A stretch of 64,000 nucleotides of DNA, taken from Cryptomeria japonica (Eukaryota; Streptophyta; Pinopsida; Cupressales; Cupressaceae). Location: contig NC_081408.1 in NCBI RefSeq assembly GCF_030272615.1, positions 200,098,341-200,162,340 of the forward strand, given 5' to 3'. Below, piece by piece: positions 1 through 10,753 of this stretch. Each line of letters begins with the position of its first letter. The stretch's first letter is position 1. The notes beneath the pieces are model-generated. The model was not told the DNA's origin, ran no database searches, and worked only from the letters and a program-made list of their open reading frames with translations. The position numbers and the translations under genes were made by a program.

Positions 1-82
1 AGATCTTGGGATCCCTCTTCCTCTGACATCTTGTCTTCTTCTCTAATCCAAAGGAACACTCCTAAGCTCTGATACCACTTGA
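1..82 (-). mobile_element. Copia element E0, internal edge
   Basis: This is the piece of internal sequence that follows the 5' LTR of a minus-strand Copia retrotransposon. It is recognised only because the primer-binding site at 66-77 abuts the LTR at 83-1388. The rest of the element, including any coding region and the second LTR, lies to the left of the window. No protein domain is visible in these 82 bases. Confidence 0.7.
66..77 (-). other. Primer-binding site (initiator tRNA-Met) of E0
   Basis: Read on the minus strand the bases are TGGTATCAGAGC, the standard plant Copia primer-binding site complementary to the 3' end of initiator tRNA-Met. It starts five bases from the LTR end. It fixes the orientation of E0 as minus and identifies 83-1388 as its 5' LTR. 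Confidence 0.85.
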
Positions 83-813
83 TGTAGAGCCCTTCTCATA
101 GCTAGGGATAGGTAAAAAAGGTTTGGTTTAGACCCTTCAAAAGATAGCAAGGTGTAAATCGGAAAAATCGAACCCTAGTCATCCTCCCCTCCCCAACTCC
201 GAGGAGAGAGAAGGGAGAGTCACTAGGGTTGATGGTTTTCACTTAGGAGGGACTTTACATTCAAAAGAGGGGTTGAAACCCACAAGATCCAATCCCACGC
301 AATGCAAGATTAGATTCTATATGAGTTTCAAGGGTTGTGATAGCAAGGATACCCTCTTTTGTAAAGAATGTAGATAGAAAGATTAAGCTAGGAATGCATG
401 AAAAGTGAGAAAGATTCACTTATAAATAGAGATAGGAATATAGGATGAAGCTGTGGACCTGGAATTAGTAGTAAAATGTCGAGACGGTGCTGTCCTGCAA
501 ATTTGAGCGAAAGTTGACAGGACGATGGCACCCGGCGTGCACACGGTCCTCCGAAAAATCCACGAAATGAAGGGGGATCTGTTCATCTCTGCATAAGGAT
601 TCCAGATCTCCAATTTCAGCCACGTACCTGCAACCTACACACAGAAAAGTGAAGATGATTGGGGGGTTAGGGATTAGGGGTTTGCCCTTAGGTCAAACCC
701 CAGTTTTGGAATTAACCAAGAAATGAGAAATGCTTGTAAATGTAATGTAAAACAAGTACTAATACCTTGTTGTAAGGATGTTTGTATCCTTATATGCGAA
801 GGTATAGATGTTG

Positions 814-841
814 TTGTATGTTGTATGTTGTATGTTGTATG
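814..841. repeat. Heptanucleotide microsatellite (TTGTATG)4
   Basis: Four exact tandem copies of TTGTATG run from 814 to 841 with partial copies on both sides. The array lies within the E0 LTR and creates spurious short reading frames. Confidence 0.9.
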
Positions 842-1027
842 TTGTGATCTCCTCTTCAATGGTTGAATCCTTGTCTTGAATGCAACACTTAGCCTTGAAT
901 GGAGACTTAGAATGATCAATTGCTTGAAGGAATGCTTGAATGTTTGAATGCTTGAATATCATTTCCACGTCTTGTACACATATGTCCTTCCTCTTTTCGA
1001 ACTCCTCAAATGGGAGAGGAAATGTAG

Positions 1028-1035
1028 TTTATATA
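1028..1035 (-). promoter_or_regulatory. TATA-like box of the E0 LTR
   Basis: The minus strand reads TATATAAA here, about 350 bp into the LTR from its minus-strand start. This is a reasonable position for a retrotransposon promoter, with the GC-rich block upstream as part of U3. It is a motif match only. Confidence 0.45.
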
Positions 1036-1134
1036 CTTGCCAATTAGGGTTAAAAGACTGATTTTCCTGACCTTAGGCCGACTAGGAAATGTTATTTTCC
1101 AATTTGCAAACAAAAAGGCCCGAAGTCCCATAGG

Positions 1135-1265
1135 AGACTGGGCCCAAAATAGGGCCAGGGACCAGGGCGCTAGGCGCCATGGTCCTGGGGGACCAGGGTG
1201 CTGGGCGCTCTGGTCCCACCTCCCGGGACAACGGGGTGCAAGGAGGATCAGGCCAGGGTGCTAGA
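1135..1265. repeat. GC-rich self-similar block in the E0 LTR
   Basis: This stretch is strikingly GC-rich in an AT-rich window. It consists of imperfect repeats around GGACCAGGGCGCTAGGCGCC and GACCAGGGTGCTGGGCGCTC, which are partly palindromic (GGCGCC, and GGACCAG paired with CTGGTCC). It could form hairpins and is a dense cluster of methylatable sites. No coding function is evident. Confidence 0.6.
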
Positions 1266-1388
1266 AAAATGCAGTTTTTGGTGTCGTGAGCAAGTTTCGG
1301 GGTCTCCATTCAGGTTCAGTGTTGCGTCGCCATCGTGAAGACCCAAATGCGGTTGAAATTGCAAGTGTCACAATTTTAGGATGCTACA

Positions 1389-2815
1389 CAAGGATCCTAC
1401 AAAAAGGACTTCACACCTTAAAGGTTTGAATTACTCTCAACTCCTTTAGAATAGCACCTACTCAAGATGATTAAATTGATTCAACATCTCTACCACACCT
1501 CTCCATAATTATTTCTCTTAGGAGCCTTGGATTTGGTCAATTCATGACACCTAGGAACCATTCCAAACATTTGTTTTAGGCTTTGGTGCCAATGCCCTAT
1601 ACTTCCTTTGGAAACCTACCCCCTTGGGTAGTAGCCCTCTTTAATATGTATTTTGCCCTTAACTCCAAAATCTTGAACTCAATCTAGAAAACTATTTAAC
1701 ATTCCAAATACCCTTTATGAAGTTACACTTATCCCCAAGAGGGATTGGCAAGATCTGCAATTGAAGGGTCTGAACCCTTTAGAAGCCTAGAGGCCTAATT
1801 AGGTCTAATAGGCTTCAAATTACAAATCAACTCCAATTTATAGACTCTCAACCACCAAACTAGATTCATGAGCATGTGGGGGATCACAAATAATCTCTAA
1901 TTCTAGGGTTGCATGGCTGGAATCCATCGCTATGAGATTTTAGGGTGACTGTTATAATTTTGTCCATGGTAGTCACATGGAGATGCCTACCTAGATTCAC
2001 TTCATGCTCTTCATAGTAAATATTTCCCTGAAAAAACCCATGGAACTCTTAAAATACACTAGCCAATATTGCATTATACCAAAGGAAAGAACTTCTAATT
2101 GGGTGAGGTGCAAGATATGGCCATTATTTGGCAAAACCCTAGCCAAATCCTGGTTTTCTGGGTTACAGTCAGTAAACCTAGGGGTTATCACTTCTCAGAG
2201 GTTCAAGACCTTAAACCACTGCCAAAAAAAAGTTAACTAAATACTCTATCCATTCCATGAACAAATTTGCTAGAAACAATCCATACAATGACGTACAAAC
2301 AACAAGATCAGGTTTTCAGGGAAAAACTCAATTTTATGTCTTATTATGCTTCCAAGTTTCAAACACCAACAACTCTGACCTTGGGAATCATGTCCACATG
2401 ATATATAGGCCTTCTCCAAATTGTTTCCAACTGAATTTGAAGATGTTGGAGCCATTGAGAAGCTTACATCAATCGGAATTCAAAATTTTGCACTTTTGCT
2501 TACAAAAGTTGCATTTTTTAATGTTACAGTTTTTTATAAAAGTTGTCAACCAAAACAAGTTTGGGACCCACAGAACTTGGATCAAACAAACACCACCTAC
2601 ACACCTTAACATCCTTCAAAACATCAAAACAAACATCATTCTACCCCTATTTACCAAATTGTCCAAATTGGCTTATCAGGATGCCTAATTTGGGACATTG
2701 GTTTACAAGGTGGGGTCCTTATTCAAAACATAAAAAATGCATAAACCAAAGACATTAAAAATGATCCTAATCATCATTCTTTGATCCATGAATGGATTTT
2801 TGAAAAGGTGCCCCT
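1389..2815. other. AT-rich non-coding stretch, unassigned
   Basis: No credible coding region, LTR boundary or RNA gene was found. The two longest frames (64-143 codons) have no recognisable motif and overlap each other on both strands. The sequence has the feel of decayed LTR or leader DNA belonging to the element into which E0 inserted, but I could not match it to another part of the window. Confidence 0.4.
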
Positions 2816-2823
2816 ACACCACT

Positions 2824-3395
2824 TGGATTTGAGCAAGGATAGAGTTCTAGTATTGCTAATGATGATCAAAACCATAAGGCACTGTTAAGACAATTCAATG
2901 CTTATAAATTCAATGGTAGATGTTTTCTTTGCAATATATTTGGTCACATGGCTAGGCAATGTACAAACAAAGAAAATTTGAACCCTGATTATGCTCTTGG
3001 TAAATGTTTTAAATACAATAAGTTTGGTCATAAGACAAACTATTGTAGAATGAATGTAAAATGCTATGCTTGTGGAAAATTTGGACATATGGCTAATCAG
3101 TATAGGTCAAGCAATTTCATTGGTTTTAGCAATGTAATTCAAAAGAGAAATGTTACATGTTATACATGCAATAAATTTGCACATATTGCTATGCTTTATA
3201 GAAGCATAAATCCACCAGTTAGTAATAGAGGATCAAATGAATAAAGGGAAAGAGAAGGTTAGTGAGATCCAACATGATCACACTCAAAGATGGGTTAGGC
3301 AGACTAAAGATCAATCATTAGATGGGAATTTCCTGGTTACCTATCTAACAAAAGAGGCTACTCCTGTACTAGTAGTGAGCTCATTTGGTAACTAA
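2824..3395 (+). pseudogene. Decayed retrotransposon gag with tandem CCHC knuckles
   Basis: The reading frame encodes four successive CCHC-type zinc knuckles of a capsid/nucleocapsid protein. The first is intact (CFLCNIFGHMARQC). The second, third and fourth have lost a cysteine to tyrosine (CFKYNKFGHKTNYC, CYACGKFGHMANQY, CYTCNKFAHIAMLY), as expected from G-to-A decay. A frameshift near 3236 moves the reading into another frame that continues to a stop at 3393-3395. The N-terminal capsid part is missing or unrecognisable. It lies just upstream of the accessory ORF at 3768 in the same orientation and may be the gag of element H. A similar multi-knuckle gag occurs in E2 (46961-48590). Confidence 0.65.
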
Positions 3396-3767
3396 GGTAG
3401 ATGCCTTAGGGGTAGGAAAAATTCATGAAGATGATGCATATGCCTTGGGAAGAGGTTCTGGAAGATGTTCTAGATATTGGAGAGGATTATCTAGCATGGA
3501 TATATTTTGAAAGTGATTGGTATCTTTCACCGGTAGTCATTTATGCCAATGGAATATTTGAGTTTTTCTTGATGAATAAAAAGGTCAAATACACTTCATT
3601 GTTAAACACCCTACATTCAAAGCAATTTTAGAGTGATTCAGAGTGACTAAGTCTGATGAGAGGCTATTCAAAGGCAATCAAATTTCCTCTTGAGAGATTT
3701 CACCAACGTCTAGAAAATTTGTTGAAGGTTTTCATCGAGAGAAATCTAAAGGTATTTTTCTTGAAAC
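3396..3767 (+). other. Linker between gag fragment and H accessory ORF
   Basis: A 68-codon frame at 3425-3631 runs in the sense direction. It is acidic and aromatic-rich with no motif I recognise. It could be eroded coding sequence of element H, but neither codon pattern nor similarity proves it. The rest shows no signal. No LTR end or primer-binding site appears before the ATG at 3768. Confidence 0.3.
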
Positions 3768-4508
3768 ATGGAAGCGGGATCATCTCTTGTTCCTATTTTT
3801 GTTGCAAACCCAACTGTAGTGGAGGTTAAGAACCACCCCAGGACAATTTTCAAGTGATATCCACATGTGGCTACCAAGGAAGATTTGATTGGAGCATTTT
3901 CTCACATTCCAAAGGGATTTGTGTATGTAGAGGATGTTAGGGCATACATTAACTATCATATATAGGACTTAGGAACTTCAGAGATCAAGGGAATGTATAT
4001 GAATAAACTAATGGGAGAATCTTGAAAGATTAAACTAGCATATAAACATATTGAAGAACTAGAGTTCACAGATATTCTGGATATTCCAGAGTTTGAGGAT
4101 AAAATAATCGGATATGTACTGAGTAGAGTACATGGGGAATTCATATGGCTAGACAAACCTTATAAAATTACTAAGGAATCCATCTGGGCAATTACTGGCT
4201 TGTCATCAATAGGGAAAAATCCAGATAAGAAAGTGTCAAATGAATTTGTGATGAAGATCACCAATGCTACATCTGATAAGAGATTGATGAAGGTAAGCAC
4301 CATCACTAATACCGACATCAAATTTGGATGCATGGTTATAGGATACAAGGTAACTCAAACAAACTGATTGAATTCTATTTCTTGTTCATGTATTTTGGTT
4401 GCATATAAGATGATGAGAGAAAATGTAAAGTTAGATCTTTGTGTTTTGATGCTTGATTAATTATTAATCAACTTAGGAAAGATTAAAGGTGAGAAGAAGG
4501 GTACCTTC
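3768..4508 (+). pseudogene. Accessory ORF of element H, exonic piece 1 of 4
   Basis: A single frame runs from the ATG at 3768 to 4508 (247 codons) with five internal stops, four of which look like decayed Gln or Trp codons (TGA, TAG, TGA and TGA). I do not recognise the family. It encodes a mixed alpha/beta, non-repetitive protein with motifs such as GEFIWLDKPYKITKE and ITGLSSIG. The frame is broken at 4508 by Copia C1 and resumes at 12310 once one copy of the CCTTC target duplication is discounted. There is no gag, protease or polymerase similarity. Its position, with a Copia-type PPT and LTR after the last piece, makes it the internal gene of a non-autonomous LTR element rather than a host gene. 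Confidence 0.6.
4504..4508. repeat. Target-site duplication of C1, left (CCTTC)
   Basis: CCTTC precedes the left LTR of C1 and is repeated exactly at 12305-12309 after the right LTR. A 5-bp duplication is standard for LTR-retrotransposon integrases. It proves the insertion endpoints. Confidence 0.92.
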
Positions 4509-6058
4509 TGATAAGTTCTGATACTTAGTATAAGTACAAATCCAATAGCCAACAAGATGAGAGGGGGGGGGTGAATCATACAAACTTAATCATCCATAAA
4601 AACATCAAATTCAACCTCGGTAACATATACTTTAGTAATATAACCAAAACTGTTAAACATGCAAACTCAAAAGCATATAAACATCATAAATCTCATAACA
4701 CTAGATTTAACGTGGAAACCCAAATAGGGAAAAACCACTGTGGTATTTTGGACCCACTAAGAAATATACTCTTCTAGAGTATGCTCAGTTAAAAGCAAAT
4801 CCTATTAAAGATTACAAACACATTGCTAGATGTGACCCGGTTAAGGGATTTCCCTTAGATCTATTAGGATCTTCACCTTGTTAGAAGTGACCTTGTTAAA
4901 GGATTTCAAACACTCAATCAAAATGTCACCTTGCTAGAGGGTTTTACATATAAGACTATTAAGTCCACTCGGTTAAGAGATTTTCTGTCACTTTCACAAA
5001 ATAACAATAATAAAAATCTATCTACAACTTCACATCTAAAATGCTAAAGAAGATTCCTATTTGTTCAATACAATCTAGACATATAACTAATCTTGTCTAT
5101 CTACTGGGCTTCTATACTTTGTTATTCAAACAGGTCTTCAAGCTTTTGTGCTCAGTAATCACTATGTAGCATCTTTGTGCATACACTTGCTCACATACAT
5201 TGTTTATCAATAGTTTCCTATTTATAAACAATTAGATAACCACTTAATCTCCTTGATCACATTTCCCATGATCAATCATAGCCATCAGATCTTCAATCTT
5301 GTCCAGGTTCAATGTATCCTTCAATCTGAAAATGTTTTACCCTACCTTGGAACTTGCGTACATTCCTTGGAACTTGTGCTAGGGTATTGTGGTTCAATAT
5401 AAGCTGTAGATCTTCATGTCGACTTTCCTTTGCCTTAGATTTGCTAACAAACTTATCCACGGCTCACCAATCATTTAATCCGCTCTAGCTCATCAGCTTC
5501 CTTCATTAAATACCACATGTAAACATTTAATGCATTCTGTTATAGCTTGGTTACAACTTGGTAACAACTCGGTGAATACTAAACTTCACTCAGTAGACAT
5601 TCCACCTTCATTAACCGATAGTGATAACCTTAGGGTTTACCGCCTAGGTTCCTTAGGGTTTATCGACTAGGTTCTTTGGTTGATAACATAGTATAGTATT
5701 AACCTTTACAATTTACAACATATGTATGATGTTAAAACAATCTAAAACATCATGATCTCATCATTGTTTGACTCAGTATTAGTTGCCCATTGAATACCTT
5801 ATTAATCCCCTTATTCATCATATTATTTCCTATGTGTTTTACCAACTTCTTTATAATCTTCATATCATACTTCTCAAGACATGGCAACATCATACTGAAT
5901 TAGAAAATCAATTTCTTGACATTAATGACAAAATAATAATATCAAGATATTAAACATCTTTAATCAGTTATGTCCATAATCATCAACAACCTTCTCAATA
6001 TCTCTCATTGAAATGCCAACAATCTTTCATTATCTGTTATAATGCTATATTGCCAACA
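4509..6058 (-). repeat. 3' LTR of C1 (1550 bp)
   Basis: It begins TGATAAG and ends CCAACA in plus orientation and matches 10754-12304 along its whole length. A TATA-like box (TATAAATA on the minus strand) sits at 5219-5226. The LTR contains several CTCGGT/ACCGA motifs. It is followed directly by the polypurine tract. Confidence 0.92.
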
Positions 6059-6073
6059 ATCTCCCCCTTTGTA
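6059..6073 (-). other. Polypurine tract of C1
   Basis: The minus strand reads CAAAGGGGGAGAT immediately before the LTR. This is the plus-strand primer typical of plant Copia elements. Confidence 0.85.
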
Positions 6074-6714
6074 ATTGATGGAAAAACCAATTGATTTGAC
6101 CTTAAAATATTCGGATTACTGTGATTCTAAAATGCTGAAATGCTCTCCCCCATACATTAGACTTCTCCTCATTTCTTCAGTTTTCTTCCCAATCTATAGT
6201 CTACTCAGTTTTCTCTTAGTCTTCTCCTCTGATAGGTCTTCTTCCCCTTTGTAGGTCTTCTCCCCCTTTGACAACAATGCAAAAAAGTAAAGAACTAAAA
6301 CATAATTTCTTTCTGTAAGAAGTGATTTTCTGCTATTGTGTATCAATTGAGTCTCGGTCAGAGCACTTGTCTTCAATTCCTGTTCCCTGTATAATTCTTG
6401 TATTAATTCCTATACACTTTTAGAAAACATCCTAAAGTGTATAACTCAGCATTAACTCCCAAAAGATATTCAATAGAGTCATCAGATTGATGCTTTCATT
6501 GAACTCGGTCAATGAGTAGAAGATAGGGGTAGGACTCCTAACTTACTTTTGAGATATTCAAAGGTGTCCTTTGGTAGTGGTTTGGTGAAGATATCTACTA
6601 TTTTCTCCTTTGTGCTAACATACTCCAACACCACTTTCTTCTCTTGAGCTTCTTCTCTAAGATAATAATATTTGATAGATATGTGCTTGTCTTAGAGTGC
6701 ATAACAGGATTCTT
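6074..6714 (-). other. C1 region downstream of pol
   Basis: This holds the decayed end of the RNase H region, with several stops, and non-coding DNA up to the polypurine tract. Short T-rich and C-rich stretches (plus strand) occur near 6220-6270. No separate gene is supported. Confidence 0.5.
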
Positions 6715-7938
6715 TCAAATATTAATGGCACTAGTACTGTCACAGAATATAGTTACTAGCTCGGTAACTTTTTCATTTATACCTTCAAACAATTGTTTGA
6801 TCCATGCAATGTTGGTACAATTCAATGCTGCAACAATGTATTCAGCTTCTACTGCTGACTGTGAAACACATCCTTGTTTCTTGCTAAGCCAACTCACTAG
6901 TCTTTCTCCTAAAAAGAAAGCTCCTCCACTTGTGCTTTTTCTATCATCAATGTGGCCTACCCAATCAGCATCAGTATAAAATTTTAAATCAAAATCATTT
7001 CCTTTCTGATATACTAAGCCATAATTCTTAGTGTCATTCAAGTATCTAAAAATTCTTTTGATTGTTTTCATGTGTGTTTCCTTGGGATCTGCAAAAAATC
7101 TTGCAACTATACCTACTGCATGTGCTATATCTGGTCTGTTGTGAACAACATATTGTAGCTTTCCAATCATAGATCGGTAAAGTGTCTCATCGACAGATGT
7201 AGATTCATCATTCTTTGACAATTTACAGTTGGTAGTCATAGGAGTACTTACTGGTTTTGAATCCTCCATTCCAATTTTCTTCAAGATTTCTTTTATATAC
7301 TTGTATTGAGTAATGAAAATCTCATTTTTCATTTGTAGTATCTGTAAACCTATAAAATACTTTATCTCACTGATTAATGACATCTCAAATTCTTTTCTCA
7401 TTTCATTTCCAAAGTTTTTGAATAAAGAGTCATTTCCATAAAATATAATATCATCGACAAATATGGCTGAGATCAGTATTCCATTTTCATCATTCTTCAT
7501 GTACATGTTGCTGTTCTCACTTGTCCTTATAAAACTAATCTTAATCAAATAAGAGTGCAATCTTTCATACCATGCTCTAGGTGCTTGTTTCAAACCGTAT
7601 AAAGCTTTGTTCAATTTACATACCTGATCTTTAGTATTGTCTTCAACAAATCCTTCAGGTTGTTCAATAAAAACTTCTTCTAATATTCCATTTAGAAATG
7701 TAGATTTGGCATCCATTTGATATACCTTGAAGTTTTTGAAAGTAGCATAGGCCAACAATGTTCTTACTCCTTCAAGTCTAGTAATAGGTGCAAAAGTTTC
7801 ACCATAATCAATTCCTTCTTCTTGAGCATAACCTTTGCAAACTAGTCTTGCCTTGTTTCGAATGACCTCTCCTTTTTCATTTAGTTAATTTCTGAAAATC
7901 CACTTTGTACTGATTACATTTTTGTCCTTCGATCTTGG
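6715..7938 (-). pseudogene. pol: C1 reverse transcriptase and RNase H
   Basis: The translated region carries the Copia RT landmarks: KWIFRN near the start, MDAKSTFLNG, LYGLKQAPRAWYERL, and the catalytic FVDDIIFYGND. RNase H follows with DADWVG, the KSTSGGAFFLG motif, SAVEAEYIVAA and CDSTSAIN. The 347-codon open part begins at 7758. An in-frame stop at about 7885-7887 breaks the N-terminal part. The enzyme would copy element RNA into DNA inside the virus-like particle. The active site has F in place of the usual Y before VDD, which may be tolerated. Confidence 0.88.
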
Positions 7939-8199
7939 GATTAGTGTCCATGTGTCATTCTTCTTGATTTGATCAATCTCTTCTGTTATAGCATTTATCC
8001 AATCTTCACTGTCAAATGTCTCTTTCACTATTATCGGTTCAAATTCAGATATCAAACATGTGTTCTATCTCAGTTTGTTCCTTGTCATCACTGGATCATC
8101 CTTATATCCTATAATCTAACTTGGTGCATGATGTCTTCTGACATACTTGGCTAATACAGGCTTGGTAGGGTTTGTATGATCTTCTTTATCACTTGGTAA

Positions 8200-9201
8200 C
8201 TAGATATTCTCTTTATTTTCTTCAACAGTCTGCTTGGTAAGACTTCTTGGTTGAACATAGACAAATTCATCATAGTCTTCTGGTTCCTTGGAATTTCCTT
8301 CATCATTTCTTTCTGCAATTTCATCAATTTTCACATTTGCACTTTCTACTATTTTGTTAGATGATTTGATCAGACATTTAAATGCTTTACTTCTAGAAGA
8401 ATAACCTAGAAATGTTCCTTCTTCACTTTTCTGATAAAATTTGCCATTTCTATCATCTTTGTGAACATAGCATCTACTTCCAAAGATTTTAAAATAACTA
8501 ACATTAGGTTTCTTATCATACCAGATTTCATATGGTTTCTTCAAAGTACCTTTCTTCAATTGAACTTGGTTCAAGGTGTAAACTATAGTGCTTATTACTT
8601 CTCTCCAAAATGTTTGTGGCACCTTCTTTTCAATCATCAGTATTCTAGCACAATCCACAATAGATCTGTTTCTTCTCTTAGCTATTCCATTCTATTGTGG
8701 AGTTCTCGGTGTAGAGACTTGTCTTTTAATACCATGATCATTGCAGTATAAATTGAACTCATCAGATGTGAGCTCTCCTTATCTATCTGATCTAAGACAT
8801 TTTAGTTATCTTCCTGTTTCATTTTCAACTCTTGCCTTGTACCATTTAAACATTTGAAAGGCTTCTTATTTTTCTTTTAAAAACATTACTGACATCATCC
8901 TTGAATAGTCATCCACAAATAATATGAGATATTTATCACCATAATAACTTTGAACTTTCATAGGACCACAAAGATTAGTGTGCACTAGATCTAAAATTCC
9001 CTTAGAAGTCTAAGACTTACTTGTAAAGCTTGATCTTGTCATCTTACCCATCTGGCCTCCTCGACATATAGCATTCTCAAGTTTTTCAAGACTCAGTAGA
9101 CCTCTTACTCGGTGCTTCTTACTTATTTTGATTAGATTATCAAAATTTACTTGACAAAACCTTTTATGCCATAACCAGGTATCATCTATCTTTGCATACA
9201 A
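8200..9201 (-). pseudogene. pol: C1 integrase, several stops
   Basis: The pre-integrase zinc region shows LWHKRFCQVNFD, but the second cysteine pair reads CRGGQ so one zinc ligand is gone. The core shows FVDDYSRM and LRSDR for the first two acidic catalytic residues. The third motif reads NGIAKRRNRS, with K where the catalytic E is expected (a G-to-A change). At least five premature stops interrupt it in an otherwise unshifted frame. The C-terminal 152 codons (8658-8200) are open and hold the FKIFGSRCYVH motif typical of Copia integrase. It cannot be functional. Confidence 0.85.
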
Positions 9202-9315
9202 ACACTTATTCCAAGTTGAGTCAAGGTGAAATGTGTTACCTTTTGTTTGTGTCCCGGTAGCAGCTAACTTTCCATGCTTGTCATGAACTTTGACGATTCC
9301 ATTCTGAAATTCTAT

Positions 9316-9693
9316 TTAGTAACCTGTGTTGTTTAGTTGTGCTACACTCAACAAATTGTATTTCAAACCTTCAACCCAATAAACATCATTGCATCTTGCA
9401 TTATCAAGAAGTGCTATAGAACCTTTACCTCTTACCAGACATGGTGCATCATTACCAAATCTGACATAGCCTCCATCATAATCTTCTAATATAACAAACT
9501 TGTGTTTATCTCCTGTCATATGATGTGAACATCCACTATCTATAATCCAAGAATCATTAGTGTTTATGTGAGATATTAGGGCTTTTTCTTCATACGTTTC
9601 CTCATTTGATCCATCTTTGATAGCCACATAAACTACTTCCTCTGTATCTATATCATCTGATTTATCATCATTGGATTCCTCATCAGCTATCAA
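9316..9693 (-). pseudogene. pol: C1 aspartic protease
   Basis: The open segment contains WIIDSGCSHHMTG, with the DSG catalytic triad of Copia aspartic proteases, followed by the YVRFGNDAPC and GLKYNLLSVAQL motifs usual before the integrase. It is in frame with gag upstream and integrase downstream, separated only by single stops. Its role is to cleave the Gag-Pol polyprotein. Confidence 0.88.
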
Positions 9694-9750
9694 GGATGTC
9701 CTTTTATCTCTTCTTCTGAAGTCTCGGTGTCCTTTGTGATAGTTATCTTT

Positions 9751-10629
9751 CTACCTATCATCTCGGTAATCTCTCTTTTCACTAGATTCTCTGTCAGGAC
9801 AATTAGAAGCAATATGTCCTATCTTATCACAATTGAAACATTTCAAAAGTAGCTTTCCTTTATACTTACCTTTGCCTCTCGTTAACCTTTTGGCTAATAG
9901 TGCTTCAAACTCTTCTTGCTTTCTGATTTCCTCATACAGTTTGTGTACTGCCTCCATATTCTTACGAAATATTTCACTTGCTAAACTATGATCTCCTTCA
10001 GAATATTTATACTTTCTTTCATTGAAATCATTAGATTCATCAAGATGAAAAGAACTAAATGTAGATTCAACTTTATTTACCAAAGATCCACTGTTATCAA
10101 AGTTACTTAACTCAAATGCATGTAACTTACTGATAGTAGCATCTAAAGAAACTGGCATATTAGGTATAGACCTCAATTCATTTATTGTAGAGACTCGGAT
10201 TGCATAAGCTAGTAGAAGGGTTCTCAACAACTTACTTGTTATATCCTTTTCTTCAATAGTTCCACTTGCTCCTTTGATTTGATTGACAATCTCCTTTAGT
10301 CTTGTACTGTACTGAGCTATGTTCTCACCTTCATTCATCCTCATAGATTCAAGTTTTCCACTTAGACTATCTACTTTTGCTCTTTGAACATGTTCATCTC
10401 CTCCATATACTGATATGAGCTTATCCCACATTGCCTTTGCATCATTGCAACCTTCTAGATCATTAAACTTTGAGTTGGTCAATGCAGATGTTATTTCAAT
10501 CATTGCTTGAATATGTTCTTGCTTTGCCTTTATCTCTTCCATAGTCAATGCATAGGTGCTCAGTGGAGTGAAATCATTCTTCAGATAATATATAGCATAT
10601 TCTCTAGCTCCTGATAGATGTAGCTTCAT
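9751..10629 (-). CDS. gag: C1 Gag capsid protein
   Basis: This open frame of 292 codons begins at an ATG 110 bases inside the primer site, the natural gag start. The first 200 residues match the UBN2-type Gag of plant Copia (AKAMWDKLISVYGGDEHVQ, MRMNEGENIAQYSTRLKEIV). A coiled region and a CCHC knuckle, CFNCDKIGHIASNC, follow near residues 263-276. The stop at its end replaces a codon in the Gag-Pol frame, so the product would be Gag alone. It is the only uninterrupted domain of C1. Confidence 0.88.
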   Translation of the reverse strand: MKLHLSGAREYAIYYLKNDFTPLSTYALTMEEIKAKQEHIQAMIEITSALTNSKFNDLEGCNDAKAMWDKLISVYGGDEHVQRAKVDSLSGKLESMRMNEGENIAQYSTRLKEIVNQIKGASGTIEEKDITSKLLRTLLLAYAIRVSTINELRSIPNMPVSLDATISKLHAFELSNFDNSGSLVNKVESTFSSFHLDESNDFNERKYKYSEGDHSLASEIFRKNMEAVHKLYEEIRKQEEFEALLAKRLTRGKGKYKGKLLLKCFNCDKIGHIASNCPDRESSEKRDYRDDR

Positions 10630-10739
10630 CCTTTTCTGCTATGTAGAGAAACTTGACTTGTTCAGCTTCGATGCATCCCTCTTATACATCTTTGGATCTT
10701 TAACTCAAGTGCCTTTAAACTTTCCTTCCAGAGTCCAAA

Positions 10740-10751
10740 GCTCTGATACCA
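10740..10751 (-). other. Primer-binding site of C1 (tRNA-Met)
   Basis: The minus strand reads TGGTATCAGAGC, two bases from the LTR end, identical to the plant initiator-Met primer site used by Copia elements. Confidence 0.9.
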
Positions 10752-10753
10752 AT

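Larger units (their letters stand above)
83..1388 (-). repeat. 5' LTR of Copia element E0 (1306 bp)
   Basis: The segment starts TGTAG and ends CTACA, a perfect 5-bp terminal inverted repeat with the TG...CA ends of an LTR, and its left end abuts the tRNA-Met primer site. The bases after it (CAAGG, 1389-1393) are the candidate target duplication, whose partner would lie left of the window. Inside are a heptamer tandem repeat (814-841), a TATA-like box on the minus strand (1028-1035) and a GC-rich self-similar block (about 1135-1265) upstream of that box. Short ORFs here are not convincing genes. Confidence 0.75.

Noticed and set aside
2257-2688. 143-codon open frame on the plus strand
   Set aside because: No motif, low-complexity codons, overlapping frames on both strands, and no recognised neighbour context.
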